Translations under genes and position numbers: made by a program
The notes under the pieces: generated by a model
Told to the model about the DNA's origin: nothing
The model's input: only the letters and a program-made list of their open reading frames with translations
Database searches by the model: none
Source of the DNA: an uncultured Mycobacteriaceae bacterium
GTDB taxonomy: Bacteria; Actinomycetota; Actinomycetes; Mycobacteriales; Mycobacteriaceae
Length of the DNA: 64,000 nucleotides
Assembly (NCBI GenBank): GCA_902826815.1
Contig: CADEGF010000005.1
Coordinates: 87,243 to 151,242 of the forward strand
Direction of reading: 5' to 3'
Part shown: piece by piece, positions 8,102 to 16,244 of the stretch
Position numbering within the stretch: the stretch's first letter is position 1
How the letters are laid out: each line of letters opens with the position of its first letter

Positions 8102-8881
8102 ATGGCGACCCTGGTAGCCGATCACGTCAACAAGGTCTACGAAGCGACCACTGCGGGCCAGACCGCCACACATGCCCTCGACGACTTCGGCTTCGAGGCC
8201 TCGGGTCATACCTTCATCTGCCTTGTCGGGCCGTCGGGCTGCGGGAAGAGCACATTCCTCAACCTGGTTTCCGGCGTGGAGAAGCCGACATCGGGTTCCG
8301 TCACGGTGACGGCAGAAGGTAAGAGCGCCAGAATCGGCTACGTCTTCCAGGACCCACGGCTGCTGCCATGGCGCACCGTGCTCGACAACATGATCTACGT
8401 ACACGACGACGGCGACCGCAAGACCCGTCGTGAACGCTGTATGCGGTTCCTGGAGATGGTCGACCTCGCCCACGCCGCTGACAAATACCCCGCGCAGCTG
8501 TCCGGTGGCATGCGGCAGCGCATCGGTATCGCCCGCGCGCTGTCGATCGAACCGGATCTTCTGCTCATGGACGAACCGTTCAGTCACCTCGACGCCATCA
8601 CGGCCCGCAGCCTGCGCACCGAGCTTCAACAGTTGTGGCAGGCATCGGGGGCGACGGTGTTGTTCGTCACCCACGACGTCAACGAGGCCGTCCAACTCTC
8701 GGACCGGATCCTGATGATGAACAAGGGCGGCACGCTCTACGCCGACATCCCGATCGGCCTCCCCCGCCCGCGCCTGCTGACCGACCGCGACGTGGTCACT
8801 GCGCAGGCCGATGTCCTTGCCCTGTTCGAACAAATGCGCGCCGAGCCCTTTGGCGCCGAGAATGAAGGAGTCAATCACTAG
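8102..8881 (+). CDS. ABC transporter ATP-binding protein (NitT/TauT type)
   Basis: A 259-residue nucleotide-binding subunit. It has Walker A GPSGCGKS (residues 43-50), Q-loop VFQDPRLLPW, signature LSGGMRQRIGIARAL, Walker B LLLMDEPFSHLDA and switch His in FVTHDVNEAVQLSD. The order and the RLLPW Q-loop are typical of the SsuB/TauB group. I chose ATG 8102 because the upstream frame overlaps the permease. It energises the two permeases at 6437 and 7297. The next gene starts immediately after its stop, so the Dabb-like protein is in the same operon. Confidence 0.9.
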   Translation: MATLVADHVNKVYEATTAGQTATHALDDFGFEASGHTFICLVGPSGCGKSTFLNLVSGVEKPTSGSVTVTAEGKSARIGYVFQDPRLLPWRTVLDNMIYVHDDGDRKTRRERCMRFLEMVDLAHAADKYPAQLSGGMRQRIGIARALSIEPDLLLMDEPFSHLDAITARSLRTELQQLWQASGATVLFVTHDVNEAVQLSDRILMMNKGGTLYADIPIGLPRPRLLTDRDVVTAQADVLALFEQMRAEPFGAENEGVNH

Positions 8882-9574
8882 ATGCTACGTCACTCCGCTT
8901 TTTTCATGTTCCGCCAAGAGACCACCCTCGAGCAGGCCGTCGAGATGATGAAAGGGCTGGCGTACATGCGGTTCGCCTGCCCGAGCGTGCGCGCGCTGGA
9001 CTTCGGCCTCGACGAGTTCGGCGGCTCAGCGCCGCTGCGCGAGATCAAGCCGTGGGACCGCCAACCCCGCTGGCGCAGTCGGAAACTCGGCCCTCCCGTC
9101 AGCTACGACATCGCTCTGCACCTGGACTTCGACGACCAGGCAGGAATGGACGACTACAACAACGACGACGTTCACCATGAGGTCGCCGTTTACAACGCGT
9201 CGATCTGCCGTGGCGAGGAGACCGCCCGCGTCGACTGGTGGTACGACGGTGCGCCGCTGATCACCAAGAATCAGTACAAGCACGGCGCGATGTTCATCTG
9301 GTCCGACGAATCCGACGAATCGGCCCGCGAGGCCGCGCTCGAGGCCGTCAAATCACTCGGCGACCTCCCCGAGGTGCAGCACGTTGTCATCGGAAAGAAC
9401 ATCGGCACGCTGAAAACGGATTTTGACGGCATGCTCGACATCCGGTGCGCAGATCGCCCCGCCGTCGAGAAGCTGCTCGCCGGTGAGGAGTACGCCCAGG
9501 CGATGAAGCAGCTCGGCGAAGTGACCTCCCACGAGTGGACGGCCAGGGTCACCCACCTCATGCACGGGCTGTGA
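8882..9574 (+). CDS. Tandem Dabb-like (ferredoxin-fold barrel) protein, function unknown
   Basis: A 230-residue cytoplasmic protein with no signal peptide. It reads as two related alpha/beta-barrel halves. Residues 1-125 (MLRHSAFFMF start, then YDIALHLDFDDQAGMDDYNN and a DDVHHEVAVYN segment) resemble stress-responsive Dabb domains. Residues 133-230 (HGAMFIWSDES, VQHVVIGKNIGTLKTDFDGMLDIRCADRPAVEKLL) look like a second copy. Dabb and EthD-like folds serve as small enzymes (cyclases, aldolases, mutases) or dimerisation modules. It begins one base after the transporter ATPase stop and precedes two amidohydrolases, so it is probably an enzyme for the imported compound. The assignment is by fold pattern only. 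Confidence 0.65.
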   Translation: MLRHSAFFMFRQETTLEQAVEMMKGLAYMRFACPSVRALDFGLDEFGGSAPLREIKPWDRQPRWRSRKLGPPVSYDIALHLDFDDQAGMDDYNNDDVHHEVAVYNASICRGEETARVDWWYDGAPLITKNQYKHGAMFIWSDESDESAREAALEAVKSLGDLPEVQHVVIGKNIGTLKTDFDGMLDIRCADRPAVEKLLAGEEYAQAMKQLGEVTSHEWTARVTHLMHGL

Positions 9575-9581
9575 GGCGCGG

Positions 9582-10562
9582 TTGCCCAGCATCATTGACG
9601 TTCATGCCCACGTAACGCCGCGCTGCTTCAGCGACGTCGTGCTCGGCGGGGCCGACTGGCACGGGATGACGTCCGACGACGGTGAACTGCACAACCCGAT
9701 GAATCGGTGGGGCATCGATCAACGGATCGAGGCCATGGACCAGGACGGCATCGACGTGCAGCTCACCTCGCCGACCGACGTCTTCTATCAGTACCACCAG
9801 GACCCGACGGTCACCGCGACGATCGCATCGACTGTGAACGACGAAGTGGCAGAGATGGTTCGGGCCCGCCCGACGCGGATCGCGGGCCTGGCGACGGTGC
9901 CGATGCAGGACACCGACCTGGCCGTCACCGAGCTCACAAGGGCAGTCCGCGATCTGGGTCTGCGCGGGGTGATGATCGATGATCATGTCAACGGAATGAC
10001 CTATGACGAGCCGCGCTTCGACGCGTTCTGGCAGGCCGCCGAGGAGTTGGGGGCACTGATCTTCGTACACCAGTACGCCCCGACGTCGGTCGAGGCGCGG
10101 ATCGACAAGTTCTTCTTCTTCAACTCGATCGGAAACCTCGTCGACCGCGCGATCACGTTCGGCGCGCTGGTGTACGGCGGGGTGATGGACCGCTACCCCG
10201 ATCTCAAGGTCTGCCTCGGACACGCGGGTGGCTATACGGCTTTCGCGCTGGACCGAATGGACCAGGGCTGGCGGGCGTTCCCGTCGATGCGCGGTGCGAC
10301 GACGGCGCCGCCGAGTACCTACGCGCGCCGGTTCACCTACGATGCGGTCACCTATGAGCCGCGCACACTGCGCTACCTCGTCGACGTCGTCGGTGCGGAC
10401 CGGGTCGTGCTCGGCACCGACTGGCCTGCGCCGATGCGCGTTCTCGAACCGGTCACCAGGTTGACGTCGATCGGTGTGCTTACACCAGAAGAAGTCGAGT
10501 CCATCCTGCGTGGCACAGCGGCCATGCTGCTGGGCGATCCAACTAGAAGAGAGGCCGAATAG
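9582..10562 (+). CDS. Amidohydrolase, ACMSD-like metal-dependent hydrolase/decarboxylase, copy 1
   Basis: A 326-residue TIM-barrel enzyme of the amidohydrolase-2 group. Metal-ligand motifs are visible: the N-terminal HxH in IDVHAHVTP (residues 5-13), His in IFVHQY, His in CLGHAGGY and Asp in LGTDWPAP. Members include ACMSD, gamma-resorcylate decarboxylase and other enzymes acting on aromatic carboxylates or lactones. The start is TTG 9582, since no ATG or GTG fits the frame before the HxH motif. It is paralogous to the next gene (shared HVNGMTYDEPRF and SIGNLVDRAITFGALVYGG). As a tandem pair the two may take successive steps or act as a hetero-oligomer. The reaction cannot be told from sequence. 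Confidence 0.85.
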   Translation: MPSIIDVHAHVTPRCFSDVVLGGADWHGMTSDDGELHNPMNRWGIDQRIEAMDQDGIDVQLTSPTDVFYQYHQDPTVTATIASTVNDEVAEMVRARPTRIAGLATVPMQDTDLAVTELTRAVRDLGLRGVMIDDHVNGMTYDEPRFDAFWQAAEELGALIFVHQYAPTSVEARIDKFFFFNSIGNLVDRAITFGALVYGGVMDRYPDLKVCLGHAGGYTAFALDRMDQGWRAFPSMRGATTAPPSTYARRFTYDAVTYEPRTLRYLVDVVGADRVVLGTDWPAPMRVLEPVTRLTSIGVLTPEEVESILRGTAAMLLGDPTRREAE

Positions 10563-10564
10563 CC

Positions 10565-11536
10565 TTGGCCGTCATCGATGTTCACTCACACGTCACCCCG
10601 CCCAGCTTTCGCGATGCGGTTCTCGACGGCGGTACATGGCACACCCTGACCAATGCGATCGGTGAGCTCGAGATCCCGGAGTTCTCCATCTCCTCGAAGG
10701 ACCGGATCGCGAAGATGGACGCCGCGGGCATCGACATGCACGTGCTCACCGTCAACAACGACTTCTACCGCTATGAACTCGACCCCGGGCTGACGCAGGA
10801 GATCGCCCAAGCGTGCAACGAGGAGATCGGCCAGATGATGGCCGACCATCCCGACCGGTTCACCGGGCTGGCGACGGTGCCGATGCAGGATGTCGAGCGG
10901 GCGGTGGCCGAGATGGAACGCGCGATGTCGACGCTGGGCTACCGCGGCATCACGATCAACGACCACGTCAACGGCGTGACTTTCGACGAGCCGAGGTTCT
11001 ACCCGTTCTGGGAAGCCGTGGAATCCCTTGGTGCAGTGGTGTTCTTCCACCAGTGCGGGCCTACCCTGGTCAAGGCGCGCACCACCCGCTACGCGCTGCC
11101 CAACAGCATCGGCAACCTCGTCGACCGCGCCGTGACATTCGGCACGCTGGTGTTCGGCGGCATCATGGACCGCTACCCCGACCTGAAGATCTGTCTCGGG
11201 CATGCAGGCGGCTACGCGCCGTTCGGTGTGGCGCGGATGGACAAGACCTGGCGCGCCGCCGATCCGGAGGTGCCCGAGTTCGCCGATGCCAGGCTACCCA
11301 AACCGCCGAGCGAATACCTGGACCGGTTCTACTACGACTCCTGTACCTACACCGAGGAGACCTTGCGGTTTCTCATCGACGCCGTCGGCATAGACCGGGT
11401 GGTGCTCGGCACCGACTATCCCGCGCCGATGGTGCAAGAGGATCCGGTCGGCTGGCTGGAGAAAATGTCCGGTGTCAGCGATGCGGAGCGGACGGCGATC
11501 CTGGAGACCAACCCGGCACGGATGCTGGGCATCTAG
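10565..11536 (+). CDS. Amidohydrolase, ACMSD-like metal-dependent hydrolase/decarboxylase, copy 2
   Basis: A 323-residue paralogue of the preceding enzyme, two bases downstream, with TTG start 10565 behind GAGAGG. The metal motifs are preserved: VHSHVTP, FFHQCGP, CLGHAGGY and LGTDYPAP. Long stretches match copy 1 (DHVNGVTFDEPRF; NSIGNLVDRAVTFGTLVFGGIMDRYPDLK), but the substrate loop after FFHQ differs (CGPTLVKARTTRYALP against YAPTSVEARIDKFFFF), which points to different substrates. It ends the operon that began at 5383 and abuts the convergent ipdF with one base between. Confidence 0.85.
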   Translation: MAVIDVHSHVTPPSFRDAVLDGGTWHTLTNAIGELEIPEFSISSKDRIAKMDAAGIDMHVLTVNNDFYRYELDPGLTQEIAQACNEEIGQMMADHPDRFTGLATVPMQDVERAVAEMERAMSTLGYRGITINDHVNGVTFDEPRFYPFWEAVESLGAVVFFHQCGPTLVKARTTRYALPNSIGNLVDRAVTFGTLVFGGIMDRYPDLKICLGHAGGYAPFGVARMDKTWRAADPEVPEFADARLPKPPSEYLDRFYYDSCTYTEETLRFLIDAVGIDRVVLGTDYPAPMVQEDPVGWLEKMSGVSDAERTAILETNPARMLGI

Positions 11537-11537
11537 C

Positions 11538-12326
11538 TCAGGCGCGCTGGCTCGATACCGAAATCACCTCTCCGGTCAGGTAACTGGAGTAGTCGCTGGC
11601 GAGGAACGCGATGGTGGCGGCGATCTCCCACGGTTCTGCTGCGCGGCCGAACGCTTCGCCCTCGGAGAGCCGGTCCAGAAGGTCCGTCGAACTCGTCTTC
11701 TCCAGGAACTTGTGGCGCGCGATGCTCGGCGATACCGCGTTGATCCGAACGCCGTGCTCGACCGCCTCGATCGCGCTGCAGCGCGTCAGCGCCATCACCC
11801 CGGCCTTCGCCGCGGCGTAGTGCGACTGCGAATGCTGTGCGCGCCAACCGAGCACGCTCGCGTTGTTGACGATCACGCCGCCGTGGTCGGCGTCGCGGAA
11901 GTACCGCAGCGCGGCGCGAGTCGCGCGCATCACCGATGTCAGCGTGACATTGAGAACCCGATCCCACTCCTCGTCGGTCATGTCGACCACCGGGGTCTGG
12001 CCGCCGAGGCCCGCGTTGTTGACGAGTACATCGAGACGGCCCATCCGGGCTGTCGTCGAGGCGACCAGCGCATCGACCTGTGCGGTCGACGTCACGTCGC
12101 AAACGACGCTTTCCACGCGGCCGAGCCCGAGCTCGACGAGTTGGTCCCTGGTCTCGCCCAGCCGCCGCTCATGGTGATCGGAGATCACGACGTCGGCGCC
12201 CTCGGCCAGCGCGCGGCGGGCCACCGCGGATCCGATGCCGGTGCCCGCGGCGGCCGTCACAACGACGACCTTGCCGGTCAGAAGACCGTGTCCGTCAATC
12301 TCTTTCGGTGCCTCCGAAAGACTCAT
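11538..12326 (-). CDS. ipdF: Short-chain dehydrogenase IpdF
   Basis: A 262-residue SDR with cofactor motif TAAAGTGIG (residues 25-33), NNAG near 98 and the catalytic Ser/Tyr/Lys set in NNASVLGWRAQHSQSHYAAAK. It starts at ATG 12326, overlapping the fadE30 stop by four bases (ATGA), with AAAGG ahead of it. Position and partner match M. tuberculosis Rv3559c, IpdF, an NAD-dependent dehydrogenase for a 5-hydroxy indane-propionyl-CoA intermediate of steroid C/D-ring breakdown. The symbol is assigned from synteny plus family, without alignment. Confidence 0.85.
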   Translation of the reverse strand: MSLSEAPKEIDGHGLLTGKVVVVTAAAGTGIGSAVARRALAEGADVVISDHHERRLGETRDQLVELGLGRVESVVCDVTSTAQVDALVASTTARMGRLDVLVNNAGLGGQTPVVDMTDEEWDRVLNVTLTSVMRATRAALRYFRDADHGGVIVNNASVLGWRAQHSQSHYAAAKAGVMALTRCSAIEAVEHGVRINAVSPSIARHKFLEKTSSTDLLDRLSEGEAFGRAAEPWEIAATIAFLASDYSSYLTGEVISVSSQRA

Positions 12327-13471
12327 CCTTTTACCTCGCGGGGTAGGCCGAGCACGCGCTCGGCAATGATGTTTCGCTGAATCTCGTTCGAACCGCCGTA
12401 AATGGTGTCGGCACGGGTGAACAGAAACAGGTGTTGCCACTGGTCGAACTTGCCGTCCTCGGCGATCAGGCCTGCTTTGCCGACGATGTCCATCGCCAAC
12501 TCGCCGAGGTCGCGGTGCCAGTTGGCCCACAGCAGCTTCGACACTGAGTCTTGGCCGGGCTGTTCAACGTCCATGGTGGCCAGTGCATATGACCGCATCG
12601 TCTGCAGACCGACCCATGACCGGGCCAACCGCTCCCGGATCAGCGGATCGTCGGCTGCACCCGTCTGCTTCGCCACCTCTGCGAGGTTGGAAAGCTCGCG
12701 CGCGTAACGGATCTGCTGGCCGAGTGTGGAAACACCGCGCTCGAAGGTGAGCGTGCCCATCGCGACCCGCCAGCCGTCACCAGGCTCGCCGACGACGAGG
12801 TCTGCGTCGGTGCTGGCATCGTCGAAGAACACCTCGTTGAAGTCGGCCGTGCCGGTCAATTGCACGATCGGGCGGATTTCGACGCCCGGCTGATCGAGCG
12901 GCACCAAAAGATATGACAGACCGGCATGGCGCTTGGAGCCCTTCTCGGAGCGCGCCACCACGAAGCACCACTGCGACAGGTGGGCCATCGACGTCCACAC
13001 CTTCTGGCCGTTGATCACCCAGTGGTCGCCGTCGAGTTCAGCCGTGGTCGATACGTTCGCGAGGTCACTACCCGCGCCGGGCTCGGAGTAGCCCTGGCAC
13101 CAGAGTTCGGTCACGTCGAGGATCTTCGGCAGGAAGCGCTTGCGCTGCTCTTCCGTTCCGTAGGCGATCAGCGTCGGCCCGAGCAGTTCCTCGCCGAAGT
13201 GGTTCACCTTGTCGGGCGCGTCGGCCTTGGCGTACTCCTCATAGAAGGCGACGCGGTGCGCGACCGACAATCCGCGGCCGCCATGCTCCTCGGGCCAGCC
13301 GAGGCACGTCAGGCCCGCGGCAGCCAGGTGCCGGTTCCACGCCAGCCGTTCCTCGAAAGCCTCGTCCTCGCGACCCGGTCCGCCGAGCCCTTTGAGCGCG
13401 GCGTATTCACCGACGAGATTGTCGGCCAGCCACTCGCGGACCTCGGCCCTGAACTCCTGGACCCCTATCAC
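12323..13471 (-). CDS. fadE30: Acyl-CoA dehydrogenase FadE30
   Basis: A 382-residue flavin acyl-CoA dehydrogenase. Family landmarks are WCQGYSEPGAGSDLANVST (FAD/substrate loop), INGQKVWTSMAHLSQWCFVVAR, and the C-terminal IYGGSNEIQRNIIAERVLGLPRE. It starts at GTG 13471. The gene is divergent from fadD3 with a KstR2 box between them, as in M. tuberculosis Rv3560c/Rv3561. FadE30 dehydrogenates an early CoA-linked HIP intermediate. It is translationally coupled to ipdF. Confidence 0.92.
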   Translation of the reverse strand: MIGVQEFRAEVREWLADNLVGEYAALKGLGGPGREDEAFEERLAWNRHLAAAGLTCLGWPEEHGGRGLSVAHRVAFYEEYAKADAPDKVNHFGEELLGPTLIAYGTEEQRKRFLPKILDVTELWCQGYSEPGAGSDLANVSTTAELDGDHWVINGQKVWTSMAHLSQWCFVVARSEKGSKRHAGLSYLLVPLDQPGVEIRPIVQLTGTADFNEVFFDDASTDADLVVGEPGDGWRVAMGTLTFERGVSTLGQQIRYARELSNLAEVAKQTGAADDPLIRERLARSWVGLQTMRSYALATMDVEQPGQDSVSKLLWANWHRDLGELAMDIVGKAGLIAEDGKFDQWQHLFLFTRADTIYGGSNEIQRNIIAERVLGLPREVKG

Positions 13472-13487
13472 CCCTGTAGGCTAACCT

Positions 13488-13501
13488 ACCAAGCACTTGC
13501 T
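13488..13501. promoter_or_regulatory. KstR2 operator between fadE30 and fadD3
   Basis: ACCAAGCACTTGCT fits the KstR2 consensus, lies in the 50-base gap between the divergent fadE30 and fadD3 starts, and matches the box at 5164 at 13 of 14 positions. It should control both transcripts. Confidence 0.88.
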
Positions 13502-13521
13502 TTGTTAGAGGAGCATCTCTG

Positions 13522-15105
13522 ATGACTTGGGGGCACCGCCCGCTTGCGGGGGACGATCCGAGGACCATTCCGCAGGTCCTTGACCGGATTGCCGACCAAT
13601 TCTCCGACCGTGAGGCCGTCGTCACCGACGATCGGCGGCTGACCTTCGCGCAACTACGCGAGGAGGTGCGCATGGCCGCCGCCGCGATGATCGACCTCGG
13701 CGTGGCAGCCGGAGACCGCGTCGCGATCTGGTCGCCGAACACCTGGCACTGGGTCGTCGCATGCCTTGCCACCCATTACGCGGGCGGCGTCGTCGTCCCG
13801 CTGAACACCCGCTACACCGCGAGCGAGGCGGCCGACGTGCTGGCGCGGACCGGCGCGCCACTGCTCTTTGCCGCCGGTGAATTCCTCGGTGCGGACAAGA
13901 CCGCCGACCTGGATCGGGGTTCCCTGCCCGACCTCCGCCACATCGTCCGGGTTCCGATCGATGCGGCCGACGGCACATGGGAAGAGTTCGTCGCGCGGGG
14001 GGAGGATGTTGCCGCCAGAAAAGAAGCCGATGCCCGTGCCGCGGCGGTGAAACCCGACGACGTCTCCGACATCCTGTTCACCTCCGGCACGACCGGCCGG
14101 AGCAAGGGTGCGCTGTGCGCGCACCGCCAGTCGCTCGACGCGCCCGCGGCGTGGGCCGCGTGCGGGCAGCTCACCAGCGCCGACCGCTACCTCTGCATCA
14201 ACCCGTTCTTCCACAACTTCGGTTACAAGGCGGGCATCCTGGCCTGCCTGCAGACGGGCGCGACGCTCATCCCGCAGCTGACGTTCGATCCGGAAAAGGC
14301 GATGGCCGCGGTGGCAGAGCACCGGATCACCGTGCTGCCAGGTCCCCCCACGATCTATCAGATGCTGCTTGACCACCCGAGGCGCGGCGAATACGACCTG
14401 ACGTCGCTGCGGTTCGCGGTCACCGGCGCGGCGACGATCCCGGTGGTGTTGATCGAGCGGATGCAGTCCGAGCTGGACATCGACATCGTGCTGACCGCCT
14501 ACGGCCTGACGGAGGCCAGCGGGTTCGGCACCATGTGCCGGGCTGACGACGACGCCGTCACCGTCGCCACCACGTCCGGCCGCCCGATCGCCGACTTCGA
14601 ACTGCGCATCGACGGAGCCGGCCTGGCCGGCGAAGATGGATCAAGCTCCGGCGAGGTGCTGCTGCGAGGGCCCAACGTGATGCTCGGATATCTCGACGAC
14701 CCCGAGGCGACGGCGAAGACGATCGACGCCGACGGCTGGCTGCACACCGGTGACATCGGCCGGGTCGACGAAGCGGGCAACCTGACGATCACCGATCGGC
14801 TGAAGGACATGTACATCAGCGGCGGGTTCAACGTCTACCCGGCGGAAGTGGAGCAGGTGCTCGCCCGGCTCGACGGTGTCGCGGAGTCCGCCGTGATCGG
14901 CGTCCCCGACGAGCGGCTCGGCGAGGTCGGTAAGGCCTTCGTCGTGGTCAAGCCGGGCGCGACGCTGGACGAGGGAACCGTGATCGCCTACACCCGTGAA
15001 CATCTGGCGAAATTCAAGACGCCGCAGTCCGTGGAGTTCCTCGACGTCCTTCCGCGCAACCCCGGAGGCAAGGTCGTCAAACCACAATTGCGAGAGAGGC
15101 ACTGA
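13522..15105 (+). CDS. fadD3: HIP-CoA ligase FadD3
   Basis: A 527-residue class I adenylate-forming enzyme. It has the P-loop ILFTSGTTGRSKGAL (about 184-198), A5 motif TAYGLTEASGFG, hinge region GDIGRVDEAG and the C-terminal catalytic Lys in NPGGKVVKPQ. FadD3 activates the steroid C/D-ring acid HIP with ATP and CoA, which also creates the KstR2 inducer HIP-CoA. ATG 13522 lies 20 bases after the KstR2 box. It heads the fadD3-fadE31-fadE32-fadE33 operon, and its last base is the first of the fadE31 start (overlap 1). Confidence 0.93.
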   Translation: MTWGHRPLAGDDPRTIPQVLDRIADQFSDREAVVTDDRRLTFAQLREEVRMAAAAMIDLGVAAGDRVAIWSPNTWHWVVACLATHYAGGVVVPLNTRYTASEAADVLARTGAPLLFAAGEFLGADKTADLDRGSLPDLRHIVRVPIDAADGTWEEFVARGEDVAARKEADARAAAVKPDDVSDILFTSGTTGRSKGALCAHRQSLDAPAAWAACGQLTSADRYLCINPFFHNFGYKAGILACLQTGATLIPQLTFDPEKAMAAVAEHRITVLPGPPTIYQMLLDHPRRGEYDLTSLRFAVTGAATIPVVLIERMQSELDIDIVLTAYGLTEASGFGTMCRADDDAVTVATTSGRPIADFELRIDGAGLAGEDGSSSGEVLLRGPNVMLGYLDDPEATAKTIDADGWLHTGDIGRVDEAGNLTITDRLKDMYISGGFNVYPAEVEQVLARLDGVAESAVIGVPDERLGEVGKAFVVVKPGATLDEGTVIAYTREHLAKFKTPQSVEFLDVLPRNPGGKVVKPQLRERH

Positions 15106-16244
15106 TGGACCTCGCCTTCGACAGTGAGACAGAGGAGTTCCGGGCCGAGGTCCGCGACTTCCTCTCCGCCAACTCAGAGCTTTTCCCGACCAAGTCCTAC
15201 GACACCGCAGAGGGCTTCGAACAGCACCGACGTTGGGACAAGGTGCTTTTCGACGCGGGCCTTTCGGTGATCGCATGGCCGAAGAAATACGGCGGCCGCG
15301 ACGCCACGCTGCTGCAGTGGGTGGTGTACGAGGAGGAGTACTTCCGCGCAGGAGCGCCAGGCCGCGCCAGCGCCAACGGGACCTCGATGCTCGCTCCGAC
15401 ACTGTTCGCCCACGGCACCGACGAACAACTCGACCGCGTGCTGCCGAAGATGGCCAGCGGTGAGGAGATCTGGGCGCAAGCCTGGTCGGAGCCGGAGTCG
15501 GGCAGCGACCTGGCGTCGCTGCGCTCCACCGCGACCAAGACCGACGGCGGCTGGAAGCTCAACGGGCAGAAGATCTGGAGTTCGCGGGCACCGTTCGGCG
15601 ACAGGGCATTCGGGCTCTTCCGATCCGACCCAGAGGCCGAGCGGCACAAAGGGCTGACGTACTTCATGTTCGACCTGGACGCCGACGGCGTCACGGTGCG
15701 ACCGATCGCGCAGCTCGGCGGCGACACGGGCTTCGGCGAGATCTTCCTCGACGACGTCTTCGTTCCCGACAACGACGTGATCGGCGGCGTGCAGGACGGC
15801 TGGCGCGCCGCGATGAGCACGTCGAGCAACGAGCGCGGCATGTCGCTGCGCAGCCCCGCGCGGTTCCTGGCGCCCGCGGAGCGACTCGTCGAGCAGTGGA
15901 AATCGAACCCCGACCCAGTGTTCACGGATCGGGTCGCGGACGCGTGGATCAAGGCGCAGGCGTACCGGTTGCACACCTTCGGTACCGTCACCCGACTCAC
16001 GAATGGCGGTGAGCTTGGCGCCGAGTCGTCGATCACGAAGGTGTTCTGGTCCGACCTCGACGTGGCGCTGCACCAGACTGCGCTGGATATGCGGGGTGCC
16101 GACGGCGAGCTGGTCGACTCGTGGACCGAGGGCCTGCTGTTCGCCCTCGGCGGCCCGATCTACGCGGGCACCAACGAGATTCAGCGCAACATCATCGCCG
16201 AGCGGCTGCTCGGTCTGCCCCGCGAACCCAAGGGGACCAAGTGA
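15105..16244 (+). CDS. fadE31: Acyl-CoA dehydrogenase FadE31
   Basis: A 379-residue full-length acyl-CoA dehydrogenase. Motifs include WAQAWSEPESGSDLASLRST, LNGQKIWSSRAPFGDRAFGLFR and IYAGTNEIQRNIIAERLLGLPREPKG at the C-terminus. It has the same position as Rv3562 in M. tuberculosis, in the KstR2 regulon for HIP degradation. FadE31 is one of three neighbouring dehydrogenase subunits. The start follows the fadD3 stop, and its own stop overlaps fadE32 as GTGA. Confidence 0.92.
   Translation: MDLAFDSETEEFRAEVRDFLSANSELFPTKSYDTAEGFEQHRRWDKVLFDAGLSVIAWPKKYGGRDATLLQWVVYEEEYFRAGAPGRASANGTSMLAPTLFAHGTDEQLDRVLPKMASGEEIWAQAWSEPESGSDLASLRSTATKTDGGWKLNGQKIWSSRAPFGDRAFGLFRSDPEAERHKGLTYFMFDLDADGVTVRPIAQLGGDTGFGEIFLDDVFVPDNDVIGGVQDGWRAAMSTSSNERGMSLRSPARFLAPAERLVEQWKSNPDPVFTDRVADAWIKAQAYRLHTFGTVTRLTNGGELGAESSITKVFWSDLDVALHQTALDMRGADGELVDSWTEGLLFALGGPIYAGTNEIQRNIIAERLLGLPREPKGTK

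Noticed and set aside
5383-11536. Transposon or integrative element carrying the cassette
   Set aside because: No transposase, integrase, tRNA or terminal repeat was seen at either boundary; simple recombination is enough.
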